Assembly (NCBI GenBank): GCA_902461565.1
Contig: CABPYL010000021.1
Coordinates: forward strand, 1-46,954
DNA: 46,954 nt
Reading direction: 5' to 3'
Source of the DNA: an uncultured Porphyromonadaceae bacterium
GTDB lineage: Bacteria > Bacteroidota > Bacteroidia > Bacteroidales > Muribaculaceae
This document shows, in pieces, positions 33,112 through 42,168 of the stretch. The notes beneath the pieces are model-generated. The model was given only the letters and a program-made list of their open reading frames with translations, was not told where the DNA came from and ran no database searches. The position numbers and the translations under genes are program-made. Position 1 is the stretch's first letter. Every line of letters begins with the position of its first letter.

Positions 33112-33720
33112 TCAATTGCTTTCTATGTTCCTCGGTAGCAATGTCCAGGAACGGTATGCCGAACCGAGTGCCAGCACGGCACGGTGCCAGCATGTGTCGC
33201 CGCTATACCGCAGCAATTCCGAGGTATCGGCAGGTGCCGGATACTGTACCCACGACTCTCGCGAAATCTCGCGTTCGAGTTGTCCCTCGCACCAGCTGCT
33301 GTAACCTATGAAGAAGCGGATGTTGCCTTCTACGCGATATCCCTCGTTCACATATGCGATAACATCGCTGAATTCACCGCCAATGTAGAGCCCGGGGGCA
33401 TACTGGCGCGCGTTCGCAATTATTTCCGGACCAAGGGTATGGATAAAAAACAGCCGGTCCTGCCCTACCGGGCCGCCGCAGAAAACAAGCACTTTCACGG
33501 ATTTGTTCACACCGTCGAGCAACTCGGGGAGCGAATATTCCGTTGCGTTGTTCAGGACAACACCAGTGGCGCCTTCCGCGGGCACATAATCGATAAGAGA
33601 TACAACTCCGTGATTGAAATATGCCTCTTTCATGAAAGGCTCTGCAATAAGCAGTCCACCGCACACCGGACGGTGGGGCCGGCTCTTGATTTTAAAGAAA
33701 TCGGTGATTATGTCTTTCAT
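33112..33720 (-). CDS. algH: YqgE/AlgH family protein (UPF0301)
   Basis: 202 residues. The family motifs are present: GGLLIAEPFMKEAYFNHGVV (about 20-40), GATGVVLNNATEYSL, CGGPVGQDRLFFIHT and IRFFIGYSSWCEGQLEREI. Function is not settled; family members are small cytoplasmic alpha/beta proteins with proposed regulatory roles. It ends the long minus-strand run, 82 bases beyond aroC. The C-terminus is convergent with the TonB receptor gene. Confidence 0.93.
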   Translation of the reverse strand: MKDIITDFFKIKSRPHRPVCGGLLIAEPFMKEAYFNHGVVSLIDYVPAEGATGVVLNNATEYSLPELLDGVNKSVKVLVFCGGPVGQDRLFFIHTLGPEIIANARQYAPGLYIGGEFSDVIAYVNEGYRVEGNIRFFIGYSSWCEGQLEREISRESWVQYPAPADTSELLRYSGDTCWHRAVLALGSAYRSWTLLPRNIESN

Positions 33721-33802
33721 CGTAGAGAATAGCTAAAACGTTGATAGATTATATATCTACAACATTTCAGCACGCTCTATGGTTTCAGCAGAAGCACAAA
33801 TA

Positions 33803-34819
33803 TTACGCTTTTAGGGCTCTTGCCATCAGAAAAGCATCCATAATGGCAATCGCCGTCATAGCTTCGACTACAGGAATAGCCCGCGGCACTACGCAGATGT
33901 CGTGGCGTCCGCCTACATCTACGGTTGTCTCGCACATATCATCGGTTATTGTATCCAGCGGACGCGGTAACGTGGCAATGGGTTTGAAGGCCACACGGAA
34001 TACTATATCCTCGCCGTTGCTTATTCCGCCCTGAATTCCACCGGAATGATTTGTACGCGTATGCGGCTTTCCGTCGTTAATATAAAATTCGTCTACCTGT
34101 TCACTGCCGCGGGCACCTGCGGCTGCAAAGCCGTCGCCGTACTCAAATCCCTTGGCGGCGTTGATACTCATCATGGCCGACGCCAGCGTGGCCTGCAGCT
34201 TACCGAAAACCGGCTCGCCCAGTCCGGCGGGAACGCCGCTGACGATACATTCCACAATTCCACCAAGAGTATCGCGCTCGGCACGAGCGCGACGAATGGC
34301 CTCGTCGGCACGCTCCCGGTCCTTGTCATTGTGAATCTCCACATTGCCGATGCGCACGGCGCGTGCAGCTATCATTATGCCATGCGCGGCAAGATACTGC
34401 CGTGCTATGGCACCGGCCACAACACGAGCCGCGGTCTCTCGTGCCGACGCCCTGCCTCCGCCGCGATGGTCGCGGATGCCATACTTCGCGAAATAAGTAT
34501 AGTCGGCATGATTGGGCCGGAAGGTATGCCGCAGAACATCGTAATCGACAGACCTGGCATTGGTATTTTCTATAACAAAAGCAATAGGAGTGCCGAGGGT
34601 ACGCCCCTCATAGATTCCAGAAAGGAAATTCACCTTGTCGGGTTCGTTTCGCGATGTTACCAAAGCGCTCGTTCCCGGGCGTCGGCGCTCCATCTCTGCC
34701 TCAATTGCCTGAAAATCGACAGGAAAACCTGCGGGCATACCGTCGATTATGCCGCCGACAGCGGCACCGTGGCTCTCGCCGAAGTCGGTGAAGCGGAATA
34801 TATTACCGAATGTGTTCAT
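33803..34819 (-). CDS. aroC: chorismate synthase
   Basis: 338 residues, slightly shorter than the usual 350-360. It converts 5-enolpyruvylshikimate-3-phosphate to chorismate with reduced FMN, the last shikimate-pathway step. Signatures: GESHGAAVGGIIDGMPAG (residues 14-31), RRRPGTSALVTSRNEPD, and the FMN/substrate loop RDHRGGGRASARETAARV. SGGIQGGISNGEDIVFRVAFKPI and VDVGGRHDICVVPRAIPVVEAM follow in the C-terminal half. It sits in the minus-strand run, 21 bases from ybaK. No other aromatic biosynthesis gene is near. Confidence 0.97.
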   Translation of the reverse strand: MNTFGNIFRFTDFGESHGAAVGGIIDGMPAGFPVDFQAIEAEMERRRPGTSALVTSRNEPDKVNFLSGIYEGRTLGTPIAFVIENTNARSVDYDVLRHTFRPNHADYTYFAKYGIRDHRGGGRASARETAARVVAGAIARQYLAAHGIMIAARAVRIGNVEIHNDKDRERADEAIRRARAERDTLGGIVECIVSGVPAGLGEPVFGKLQATLASAMMSINAAKGFEYGDGFAAAGARGSEQVDEFYINDGKPHTRTNHSGGIQGGISNGEDIVFRVAFKPIATLPRPLDTITDDMCETTVDVGGRHDICVVPRAIPVVEAMTAIAIMDAFLMARALKA

Positions 34820-34840
34820 ACAGAGGAGATTTTATATGAT

Positions 34841-35320
34841 TTATTTTACTAAATCTGTTACAGTGGCGCCGACAAATGCTATCAGGTGGGCAGGATTGAT
34901 TTCGAGCTGCATACCACGTACACCAGCACTGACATAAATAGTATCAAAATCCGTAGCGGTGGAGTGGAAATACGTAGGCAAAGCCTTTTTCATACCCACG
35001 GGCGAACATCCCCCGCGAATATATCCGGTGGTGGGCAAGAGTTCCTTCATGGCAATCATCTCCACCTTTTTGTCGCCGGCAGCATGTGCGGCTTTTTTTA
35101 AGTCGACCTCGCAATTGCCTGGAACGACGCAGACAAACAGGCCTGTACGCTCGCCACGCAATACAAGAGTCTTGAACACGCAGTTTATGTCTTCGCCCAG
35201 AGAGTCGGCCACGTGCTGAGCGTCAAGGTGTTCCTCGTCCACAGGATATGTACGTGTGGAAAAGGGTACCTTGGCGGCTTCGAGCAGACGCACTGCGTTG
35301 GTTTTCTGTGTTTTGGCCAT
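34841..35320 (-). CDS. ybaK: Cys-tRNA(Pro)/Cys-tRNA(Cys) deacylase
   Basis: 159 residues of the YbaK/EbsC family, which hydrolyses Cys-tRNA(Pro) formed by prolyl-tRNA synthetase in error. Seen: KTNAVRLLEAAKVPFSTRTYP at the N-terminus, the lysine-containing core VFKTLVLRG, VPGNCEVDLKKAA, and the GYIRGGCSPVGMKKALPTY loop typical of YbaK. Start is 1 base after the trxB stop, so the two are cotranscribed. Confidence 0.95.
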   Translation of the reverse strand: MAKTQKTNAVRLLEAAKVPFSTRTYPVDEEHLDAQHVADSLGEDINCVFKTLVLRGERTGLFVCVVPGNCEVDLKKAAHAAGDKKVEMIAMKELLPTTGYIRGGCSPVGMKKALPTYFHSTATDFDTIYVSAGVRGMQLEINPAHLIAFVGATVTDLVK

Positions 35321-35321
35321 A

Positions 35322-36272
35322 TCAAGCCTCCTTATGGAGGGTTATGTAGCGCTCGGCGTCGAGTGCGGCACGACAACCCATGCCGGCAGCCGAGATAGCC
35401 TGCTTGTAAACCGGATCGGCAACATCACCGGCGGCGAAAACGCCTTCAACACTTGTGGCTGTGGAACCAGGCATAGTAACTATATATCCTGCGGGGTCCA
35501 GTTCAACCTGGTCGCGCAGGAAAGATGTGTTGGGCTGATGACCGATGCCCATAAAGAAGCCGTCCACGTTGATGTTGAATGTATCTTCGGTGCCGTTGGC
35601 GTCGGTACGGGTAACTGTTGCGCCCTCCAGCACTTCCTCGCCGAACAACTGCTTGGTAACGGTACGGAAAAGAACCTCGATTTTCGGATTCTCCAGCACA
35701 CGCTGCTGCATAACCTTGGAAGCGCGCAGATAGTCCTTGCGGACAATCATATACACCTTCTTCGCAAGGTTGGAAAGATATAGGGCTTCCTCGCAAGCGG
35801 TATCGCCCCCGCCAACGACAGCCACAACACGGTTGCGGTAGAAGAAACCGTCGCAGGTGGCACAGGCCGATACGCCCATACCCATATATTTCTGCTCTTC
35901 GGGTAACCCGAGATATTTTGCAGAGGCACCGGTGCAGATGATAACGGTATCGGCATCGACAGTATGCGCGGAACCATCGATATTGGCCTTAAACGGGCGC
36001 TCTTTAAGGTTTATCAGCGACACTTCGCCGCTGATAATCTGTGCACCATAACGTGCAGCCTGAGCGCGGAGGTCATCCATCAGCGCGCTACCGGAAACGC
36101 CTTCCACATATCCGGGAAAATTCTCTACTTCGGTTGTGGTTGTAAGCTGTCCGCCGGGCTGATAGCCCTCTACAAGAATGGGATTGAGATTAGCACGCGA
36201 GGCATATATTGCTGCGGTATATCCAGCGGGGCCGGAACCAATAATAAGGCATTTTGTTGTGAAGTGGCTCAT
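35322..36272 (-). CDS. trxB: thioredoxin-disulfide reductase
   Basis: 316 residues. FAD-binding GSGPAGYTAAIYASRA at 13-26, redox-active Cys137-Ala-Thr-Cys140 followed by DG, NAD(P)H-binding GGGDTACEEA (about 154-163) and the C-terminal FAD motif GVFAAGDV. It reduces thioredoxin with NADPH. Length is normal. In the minus-strand run between the lolA-like gene (18 bases) and ybaK. Confidence 0.97.
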   Translation of the reverse strand: MSHFTTKCLIIGSGPAGYTAAIYASRANLNPILVEGYQPGGQLTTTTEVENFPGYVEGVSGSALMDDLRAQAARYGAQIISGEVSLINLKERPFKANIDGSAHTVDADTVIICTGASAKYLGLPEEQKYMGMGVSACATCDGFFYRNRVVAVVGGGDTACEEALYLSNLAKKVYMIVRKDYLRASKVMQQRVLENPKIEVLFRTVTKQLFGEEVLEGATVTRTDANGTEDTFNINVDGFFMGIGHQPNTSFLRDQVELDPAGYIVTMPGSTATSVEGVFAAGDVADPVYKQAISAAGMGCRAALDAERYITLHKEA

Positions 36273-36290
36273 TTTTTGCTATGTAGTTAG

Positions 36291-36917
36291 TTATCGTAAA
36301 TCTATTATTTCGGCCGCCGGAAATTTAGCTTTATCGTAGCGGAACACCGAGGCGGGCTGCTTTGCTATCGTCTTTATAGAATCGACGGAAAGGCTTATAT
36401 GCCGTTTATCGGCAAAAACAATCTTTACCATGCGCGGCCATTTGGTCTTGATATCGCAGCTGATATCGATTGCGGATATGGCCGATTTACCCGATACAGG
36501 TGTCAGGCGAAGGTTATAGCAACCGTTGCTGTCGGCGAGGCGGCGAACCTTGTAGGTGCTGGCATAGCTGCTCAGTATAGCAAATGGATTCGTGGAGGTG
36601 AGTTCCTCCACAGTAGGCTCGGTTATGTTAACCTCGTCGGACGAACGGAGCAGAGCCCACTGTGTCTTGCCGTCGTACCAGACGCATAGATCGGGTGTCT
36701 CGAAGAAAAATGCGCTGCCGCTCATAATTGCAGAGCCTTGCACGTTGCCTGAAGCGCCGTTGATAGTGAACATCACTTCCACGGCAGCCGAGGAAGCAAG
36801 TTTGGCCTGCATGGCGTCCATTACCGATGCGGCGGAAACTGCCGCACGGGCACCTGCTACCATGCACACAGCTGCCGCGAAGGCCATTAAACGGTATTTT
36901 ATATCTTTAAGTGTCAT
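36291..36917 (-). CDS. lolA: LolA-like outer membrane lipoprotein carrier
   Basis: 208 residues from the ATG at 36917. An upstream in-frame ATG at 36941 would add 8 residues but lengthens the polar start of the signal peptide. Signal peptide ends near AGARAA. The mature part has the LolA/LppX fold pattern: AVEVMFTINGASGNVQGSAIMSGSAFFFETPDLCVWYDGKTQWAL, then NITEPTVEELTSTNPF. Lipoproteins would be carried across the periplasm. It follows ftsK closely; ftsK-lolA pairs are common in Bacteroidales and elsewhere. Confidence 0.85.
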   Translation of the reverse strand: MTLKDIKYRLMAFAAAVCMVAGARAAVSAASVMDAMQAKLASSAAVEVMFTINGASGNVQGSAIMSGSAFFFETPDLCVWYDGKTQWALLRSSDEVNITEPTVEELTSTNPFAILSSYASTYKVRRLADSNGCYNLRLTPVSGKSAISAIDISCDIKTKWPRMVKIVFADKRHISLSVDSIKTIAKQPASVFRYDKAKFPAAEIIDLR

Positions 36918-36948
36918 GTCTGTAGAACGATATAGTGGCATGCGGGGT

Positions 36949-39654
36949 TCACTCGAGTATGCGCTGCACCTCGTCGGGAGTCATAAGCACGCTGCGGGGT
37001 TTTGCGCCGTTTGGCGGTCCTACGATACCGAGTTTCTGCATCTGGTCCATATAACGGCCTGCCTTATTGAAACCGAGCGAGAACGTGCGCTGCATGCTTG
37101 TGATGGAGGCTGTGGACTGGGAGGCGATGAACATGGCGCAACGGCGGAATTCATCGTCTATTTTCACCTCTACGTTAGAAACATCCTCACTCTCATCGGC
37201 AGGAGGTTCGGGCAGGAGGTAACATCCGGTGAAACCGGGCTGCGAACCGATATGGTGGCAGATAGCTTCGATTTCCTCTGTCTCCACCAAGGCGCACTGC
37301 ACACGCTCCACAATGCCGTTGATAAGGATAAGCATATCGCCGCGGCCGATAAGGCGCTGGGCGCCGGTACGGTCCAGAATGGTCTTGCTGTCGATACCCT
37401 GTGTTACCTTGAAAGCGATACGGGCAGGGAAGTTTGCCTTGATCATACCGGTGATAACGTCGGTAGACGGGCGCTGTGTGGCGATAATCATGTGCATGCC
37501 CACGGCACGCGCCTTCTGGGCGATACGGCATATAGGCTGCTGTATCTCCTTGCCGGCAACCATAACAAGATCGGCATATTCGTCCACAATCATCACTATG
37601 TAAGGCAAGAAACGGTGTCCATCGTTTGGATTGAGACGACGTTCCACGAAGCGCTTGTTATAGTCTTCGATGTCGCGCACTCGAGCGGCCTGCAGCAGTT
37701 CGTAACGCTGGTCCATCTCCACACACAGCGAATTAAGTGTAGCGATAACCTTGTTGGGATCGGTGATAACGGCATTATCCTCGTCGGGTATCTTTGCAAG
37801 ATACTGACGGTCGATGGTGCGGTAGAGCGAGAATTCGACCATCTTGGGGTCGATAAGCACTAATTTAAGCTCATCAGGGTGCTTGCTGTACAGCAAAGAT
37901 GTGATTATACAGTTGAGACCCACCGATTTACCCTGGCCGGTGGCGCCGGCCACAAGCAAGTGCGGCATTTTGGCAAGGTCGGCCATGTAAATCTCGTTGG
38001 AGATTGTGGAACCGAGGGCCATCGGCAGCCTCATCTTGCTCTCGGTGAACTTGCGCGACATCAGCACATTGCGCATGGAAACGATCTGCGGCTTGCCGTT
38101 CGGCACCTCTATGCCTATTGTGCCGTGGCCGGGGATAGGAGCGATGATACGTATGCCTAAGGCAGAAAGGCTCATGGCGATATCATCCTCCAGGCTCTTT
38201 ATCTTGGCGATGCGCGTGCCCTGCGAGGGCACAATCTCGTAAAGCGTTACCGTAGGTCCAATGGTGGCCTCGATACGTACGATTTCTATATTGTAGCTGC
38301 GCAGCGCCTGTACAATCATCTGTTTGTTGGCGGCCTGTTCCTCCTCGTTGATTTCGAAAGTCTTGGGACGTTCCACAAGCAGGTCGAGCGACGGGAACTG
38401 ATAGCGCGAATGTTCGGCATTGACATCGTACAGAGAATCAAGTCCGATATGATCGCCGTTACGGATTTCCGTCTTTGATGCAACAGGCACTTCTTCCTCT
38501 GCCGCGGTATTCACAATCACCATCTCCGGCTCGGAAGGAATCTCCTCCGGCTCGGCAGGCGGAATTACCGTAACAATTTTCCGGGGCTCAGGATCTGTAT
38601 CCGCCGGAACGGAAACTGGCGGAGCTACCTGTGCCTCGGAATGCTCGCTGCTTTCAATATTGTCGTCGAAAATACTTGCATCAGGCACGCCGTAACGGTT
38701 GCGAGGCGCGGGAACTTCTTCATCGTCATTGACCTCTGCTTCTGCTGTCTCTTCTTCTGCCGGGACATCGGCGGGAGCGGTCTCTATCACAGGATCGGCA
38801 TAGCTGCCGCTGACAACCTCGTCGACGTCGTTGCTTCCGAATGCTTCGAGATGATTCTCCGCCGGTTCTTCCACAGGCGTCTCAACCGGCGTATCCTTGG
38901 GTTTACTCCTTGCAAAGGCCTTTCCGATAAGCCCTAATAGCGATTTGATAGGATAGAAATATACAGCCACCAGCAATCCGGCAAGCAGAGCCGACAGGGC
39001 GAACACACCCAAGCTGTCGGCATAGGTCATTACAAGGGTATTGATGTAATAGCCGTGATCGCCTCCGAGATTATAAAGTCCCGAGCTGTTGTAGGTAATC
39101 ATTCCGAGGATAACGGACAGCGCTACAGCCGTAAACAAGCATCGGAACGTCAGCGAGAAGAACTTTGTACGGCGCACGCGCATACATCCCAGGCCAAGCA
39201 GAAAAAGATATACAACGAGTACAAACGAAGCCACGCCGAAGGTGTCCACCAGCAGCAATTCGGCAACCTTGGCGCCGAGGGCACCACCGGCCGTAGCGAT
39301 AGGCTCGCCGGAATTCACAATTTCGTCGATACTGCGGCCATGAACCACACTCTGATCCTGGGAGGCGTTGAAAATAAACGACACCGTAGCCACAGCCATT
39401 GCGAGCGAAATAGTACACAGCACCAGTCCTACGGAAAGATGAACACGGTAGTCGCGGAAGATACTGTACGACGAGGTTCTGTCGGCATTCGGGCGCGTCG
39501 CAGTCTTTTTCTTGGGTCGAGAAGCGGTTGAAGGCCCCACGCTGTCCGGCACAGGACGCGGGCGCGTCTCGCGCCTGCTGCGTTGCCGGGTTGTGGTGCC
39601 TCCAAGAGCGGGATCGTCTATAAAGTCGTTTTTGGGAGAACGTTCGTTGGACAT
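36949..39654 (-). CDS. ftsK: DNA translocase FtsK/SpoIIIE
   Basis: 901 residues. A basic N-terminal tail is followed by four transmembrane helices (about 50-245). An acidic, proline- and glutamate-rich linker fills about 255-410. The motor has FtsK alpha/beta parts with Walker A GATGQGKSVGLN and Walker B VMIVDEYADLVM, plus IATQRPSTDVITGMIKANFPARIAFKV. The C-terminal gamma winged helix (about 835-901) recognises KOPS-like sequences. It moves chromosome ends across the division septum and activates dif recombination. Confidence 0.97.
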   Translation of the reverse strand: MSNERSPKNDFIDDPALGGTTTRQRSRRETRPRPVPDSVGPSTASRPKKKTATRPNADRTSSYSIFRDYRVHLSVGLVLCTISLAMAVATVSFIFNASQDQSVVHGRSIDEIVNSGEPIATAGGALGAKVAELLLVDTFGVASFVLVVYLFLLGLGCMRVRRTKFFSLTFRCLFTAVALSVILGMITYNSSGLYNLGGDHGYYINTLVMTYADSLGVFALSALLAGLLVAVYFYPIKSLLGLIGKAFARSKPKDTPVETPVEEPAENHLEAFGSNDVDEVVSGSYADPVIETAPADVPAEEETAEAEVNDDEEVPAPRNRYGVPDASIFDDNIESSEHSEAQVAPPVSVPADTDPEPRKIVTVIPPAEPEEIPSEPEMVIVNTAAEEEVPVASKTEIRNGDHIGLDSLYDVNAEHSRYQFPSLDLLVERPKTFEINEEEQAANKQMIVQALRSYNIEIVRIEATIGPTVTLYEIVPSQGTRIAKIKSLEDDIAMSLSALGIRIIAPIPGHGTIGIEVPNGKPQIVSMRNVLMSRKFTESKMRLPMALGSTISNEIYMADLAKMPHLLVAGATGQGKSVGLNCIITSLLYSKHPDELKLVLIDPKMVEFSLYRTIDRQYLAKIPDEDNAVITDPNKVIATLNSLCVEMDQRYELLQAARVRDIEDYNKRFVERRLNPNDGHRFLPYIVMIVDEYADLVMVAGKEIQQPICRIAQKARAVGMHMIIATQRPSTDVITGMIKANFPARIAFKVTQGIDSKTILDRTGAQRLIGRGDMLILINGIVERVQCALVETEEIEAICHHIGSQPGFTGCYLLPEPPADESEDVSNVEVKIDDEFRRCAMFIASQSTASITSMQRTFSLGFNKAGRYMDQMQKLGIVGPPNGAKPRSVLMTPDEVQRILE

Positions 39655-39694
39655 AATAATGCAGGAGAGGGTTGATAATGAAAGGAGGGAGGTG

Positions 39695-40342
39695 TCAGAG
39701 CTCGGTGAGCGCGTTCATGTATGCTACGCGGTCGTCGGCCTTGAATGCGGCACTTCCCACAACAAGGACATCGGCACCGGCGGCAACACACTCGGCGCCG
39801 GTCTCGAGGTTTACACCGCCATCTATCTGAATCTCGGCATGGCTACCGGTAGCCTCGATAAGCGCGCGCAGTTCCCGGGTTTTGCGGAGGGTGTTGCGAA
39901 TGAACTTCTGACCTCCGAAACCTGGATTCACACTCATAAGAAGCACCATATCCACATCAGCGATGATATCGGTAAGCATCGCTACCGGTGTGGCCGGATT
40001 CAAGGTAACGGCGGCTTTCATACCGGCATCCTTGATGCTCTGGATAACACGGTGCAGGTGTGTGCAGGCCTCGTAATGCACATTCATGATAGCCGCGCCG
40101 GTATCACGTACCTGGCTAACGTAACGCCCCGGGTCCACAATCATCAGGTGGACATCCAGCGGCAAAGATGTTATTCTGGAAATATCGCGGATAACGGGAA
40201 AGCCGAAAGAAATGTTAGGGACAAAAACTCCGTCCATAACATCGCAGTGCAGCCACTGTGCTTTGCTGTTTTCGATAACGGATATGTCGTGGCGCAGATC
40301 GGCAAAATTTGCCGCAAGAAGTGATATTGATACAGTTGCCAT
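39695..40342 (-). CDS. rpe: ribulose-phosphate 3-epimerase
   Basis: 215 residues, TIM barrel of the pentose phosphate pathway interconverting ribulose-5-phosphate and xylulose-5-phosphate. Signatures: ISLLAANFADL, the metal/catalytic HCDVMDGVFVPNISFG (Asp and His), DVHLMIVDP, MSVNPGFGGQKF (about 140-151) and IQIDGGVN, with phosphate-binding VVGSAAF at the end. DedA lies directly upstream (2-base gap). Confidence 0.97.
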   Translation of the reverse strand: MATVSISLLAANFADLRHDISVIENSKAQWLHCDVMDGVFVPNISFGFPVIRDISRITSLPLDVHLMIVDPGRYVSQVRDTGAAIMNVHYEACTHLHRVIQSIKDAGMKAAVTLNPATPVAMLTDIIADVDMVLLMSVNPGFGGQKFIRNTLRKTRELRALIEATGSHAEIQIDGGVNLETGAECVAAGADVLVVGSAAFKADDRVAYMNALTEL

Positions 40343-40344
40343 AA

Positions 40345-41025
40345 TCAGTTGTTATTTTTCTTTCCTTTCATGGCGTTATAGATGATATACACAACACACA
40401 GGGCAAGGATTATAAGACCGCCGACAGTGAGATACGAGTTGTATTTCTCCACTGCGGCATAAAGCTGGTCGAGCGATACTTTTGCCGACAGCCACCAGCC
40501 CAGCCCGGCCAGAATACAGTTCCACACCAGTGCGCCGAGGGCGGTAAAGATGCAGAAAACCCATATATTCATTTTGGCTATACCAGCAGGGATAGAGATA
40601 AGCTGACGTATTGCGGGAATAAGACGTCCGATGAATGTGGAGACGGCACCGTGTTCGTCGAAGTACTTCTCTGCTTTCTCTACCTTTTCGCGGTTGATAA
40701 GCAGTGCATGGCCCAGACGCGAATCTGCAAAAGCATACACAATGGGGCGCCCTATCAGCAACGACAGCACATAGTTTATCAACGCACCCACCAACGCGCC
40801 TGCAGTGGCTACCGCAACTACTATAAAAATATTCATATCTCCCTTCTGCATAGCAAGATATGCAGCCGGCGGAACCACGACTTCCGAAGGAAAAGGAATG
40901 AAGGAACTCTCGATAACCATAAAGATGAACACGAACAGATAGCTGGCGTTGTTTACAAACCAGTCGAAGAAATATGCCGCATTGAGATAATCAGTTATGG
41001 CAAGGGGAATAAGCAGATCTGTCAT
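40345..41025 (-). CDS. DedA family membrane protein
   Basis: 226 residues with about 5 membrane segments of the VTT/SNARE-associated (DedA) fold. The conserved acidic entry motif ESSFIPFPSEVV is at about 39-50, and the arginine motif FIGRLIPAIRQLISIPAG at about 131-148. DedA proteins flip lipid carriers such as undecaprenyl phosphate or phospholipids. First gene of the minus-strand run, with a promoter element at 41052-41059. Confidence 0.92.
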   Translation of the reverse strand: MTDLLIPLAITDYLNAAYFFDWFVNNASYLFVFIFMVIESSFIPFPSEVVVPPAAYLAMQKGDMNIFIVVAVATAGALVGALINYVLSLLIGRPIVYAFADSRLGHALLINREKVEKAEKYFDEHGAVSTFIGRLIPAIRQLISIPAGIAKMNIWVFCIFTALGALVWNCILAGLGWWLSAKVSLDQLYAAVEKYNSYLTVGGLIILALCVVYIIYNAMKGKKNNN

Positions 41026-41051
41026 ATATAGGGTATATTTTCAATGAAATG

Positions 41052-41059
41052 CAAAATTA
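41052..41059 (-). promoter_or_regulatory. -7 element for the dedA-rpe-ftsK run
   Basis: Minus strand TAATTTTG, 27 bases upstream of the ATG at 41025. A TTTG at 41078-41075 is only 15 bases away, closer than usual for a -33. Confidence 0.5.
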
Positions 41060-41173
41060 GTGAATTTTTTCGGACAAAACACCCCGCAGCTCCACTAAAT
41101 TCACAAAAGCTTTTTCTTTCGCAGGTACTGTAAAAAAATAGTAACAATATGTAAATATTCCAAAATTTATTCG

Positions 41174-41181
41174 TATATTTG
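41174..41181 (+). promoter_or_regulatory. -7 element of the secreted protein / RHS pair
   Basis: TATATTTG, matching TAnnTTTG, 23 bases before the GTG start at 41204. No -33 match; the flanking 100 bases are A/T-rich. Confidence 0.5.
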
Positions 41182-41203
41182 GAGCAATCCAATACTTGCC
41201 CTT

Positions 41204-42157
41204 GTGAAAAACTATCGTCTGATTCTTATTATCGCCTTATTACTCTCTTTAAGAGCCTCCGCAGAGCGTTCCGAACTCCCATTCGAATGCACGCCATTCC
41301 ACAGCCAGGCCCTATCCGGTCCGATATGGGATGCCACATCGCTGGGAATTGTGGATGACGATGGATATGGCTTTATATATTCGAATTCAAATGGTTTTAT
41401 TACAGAATATACCGTCTCTGATGCCGAACATTATCTTATGCGAGGCGACTCACTGATTTTTCGCGGTTATACGCGTGGCCGCAACCTCGGTGCTCTTGTG
41501 GATTCGTTGACGCATGTATTGCGTTTTCCTCTTGAGACCGGAGATTCGATTGTTTCGGTATATTCATTATCCGGAAGCATAGAAGGGCACCCGATTTTCC
41601 GTGATGAAGGAACTGTAAACTGCGAAGTTCTCCGCAAAGGAGTTTTCATCTTTGCGCCCGGGGATACAGTACCTGCGATTCTGGTGCACGAGCAACGTAA
41701 TTGCAATACTTATACGAAAGACAGCATGACCTGTAATACCGATGATTTCTGGAGATGGTATTATCCAGATAGCCGGATTCCTTTTGCATTGCAGTTTAAA
41801 CAGTCGGAAGAACAGTCTGCACGTCTTTTTCTGACGGATAGATTTCAAGGGCATGTAATAAAAAGAAAAGGAATCGAAACAGAGAAAGATAGCCGCCAGA
41901 GTATTATCGACCGTGCAGAAGTCACTGTTTCCGAATTTGAGGTTACAGTTATCCTCGGAAGTATTCCGGACGTGGAAGCGGAAGTATACATAGTTGACAT
42001 AGCGGGAAACATTTACGGACATACGGTTCGGCCGCTTGACAGAACTTCAAACGAGTTCCATATCAGTCTCTCCGGTATACAACGGAACGGCTGCATGCTG
42101 GTGATGACGCTAAACGGCACTCCGCCACTGACAAACAAACGTCTGTTGCAATTATAA
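41204..42157 (+). CDS. secreted hypothetical protein with C-terminal beta-sandwich tail
   Basis: 317 residues from a GTG at 41204. Signal peptide (MKNYRLILIIALLLSLRASA) ends at about residue 20. The body has no family I recognise. It includes SLTHVLRFPLETGDSIVSVYSLSG and a single cysteine pair near NCNTYTKDSMTCNTDDFWRWYYPDSRIPFALQF. The last 80 residues (VTVSEFEVTVILGSIPDVEAEVYIVDIAGNIYG...) look like a sorting-type Ig-like tail. A 11-base gap separates it from the RHS gene, so they are cotranscribed. By eye the coding sequence is more A/T-rich than the housekeeping genes. Confidence 0.8.
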   Translation: MKNYRLILIIALLLSLRASAERSELPFECTPFHSQALSGPIWDATSLGIVDDDGYGFIYSNSNGFITEYTVSDAEHYLMRGDSLIFRGYTRGRNLGALVDSLTHVLRFPLETGDSIVSVYSLSGSIEGHPIFRDEGTVNCEVLRKGVFIFAPGDTVPAILVHEQRNCNTYTKDSMTCNTDDFWRWYYPDSRIPFALQFKQSEEQSARLFLTDRFQGHVIKRKGIETEKDSRQSIIDRAEVTVSEFEVTVILGSIPDVEAEVYIVDIAGNIYGHTVRPLDRTSNEFHISLSGIQRNGCMLVMTLNGTPPLTNKRLLQL

Positions 42158-42168
42158 GTCTTTAGCGT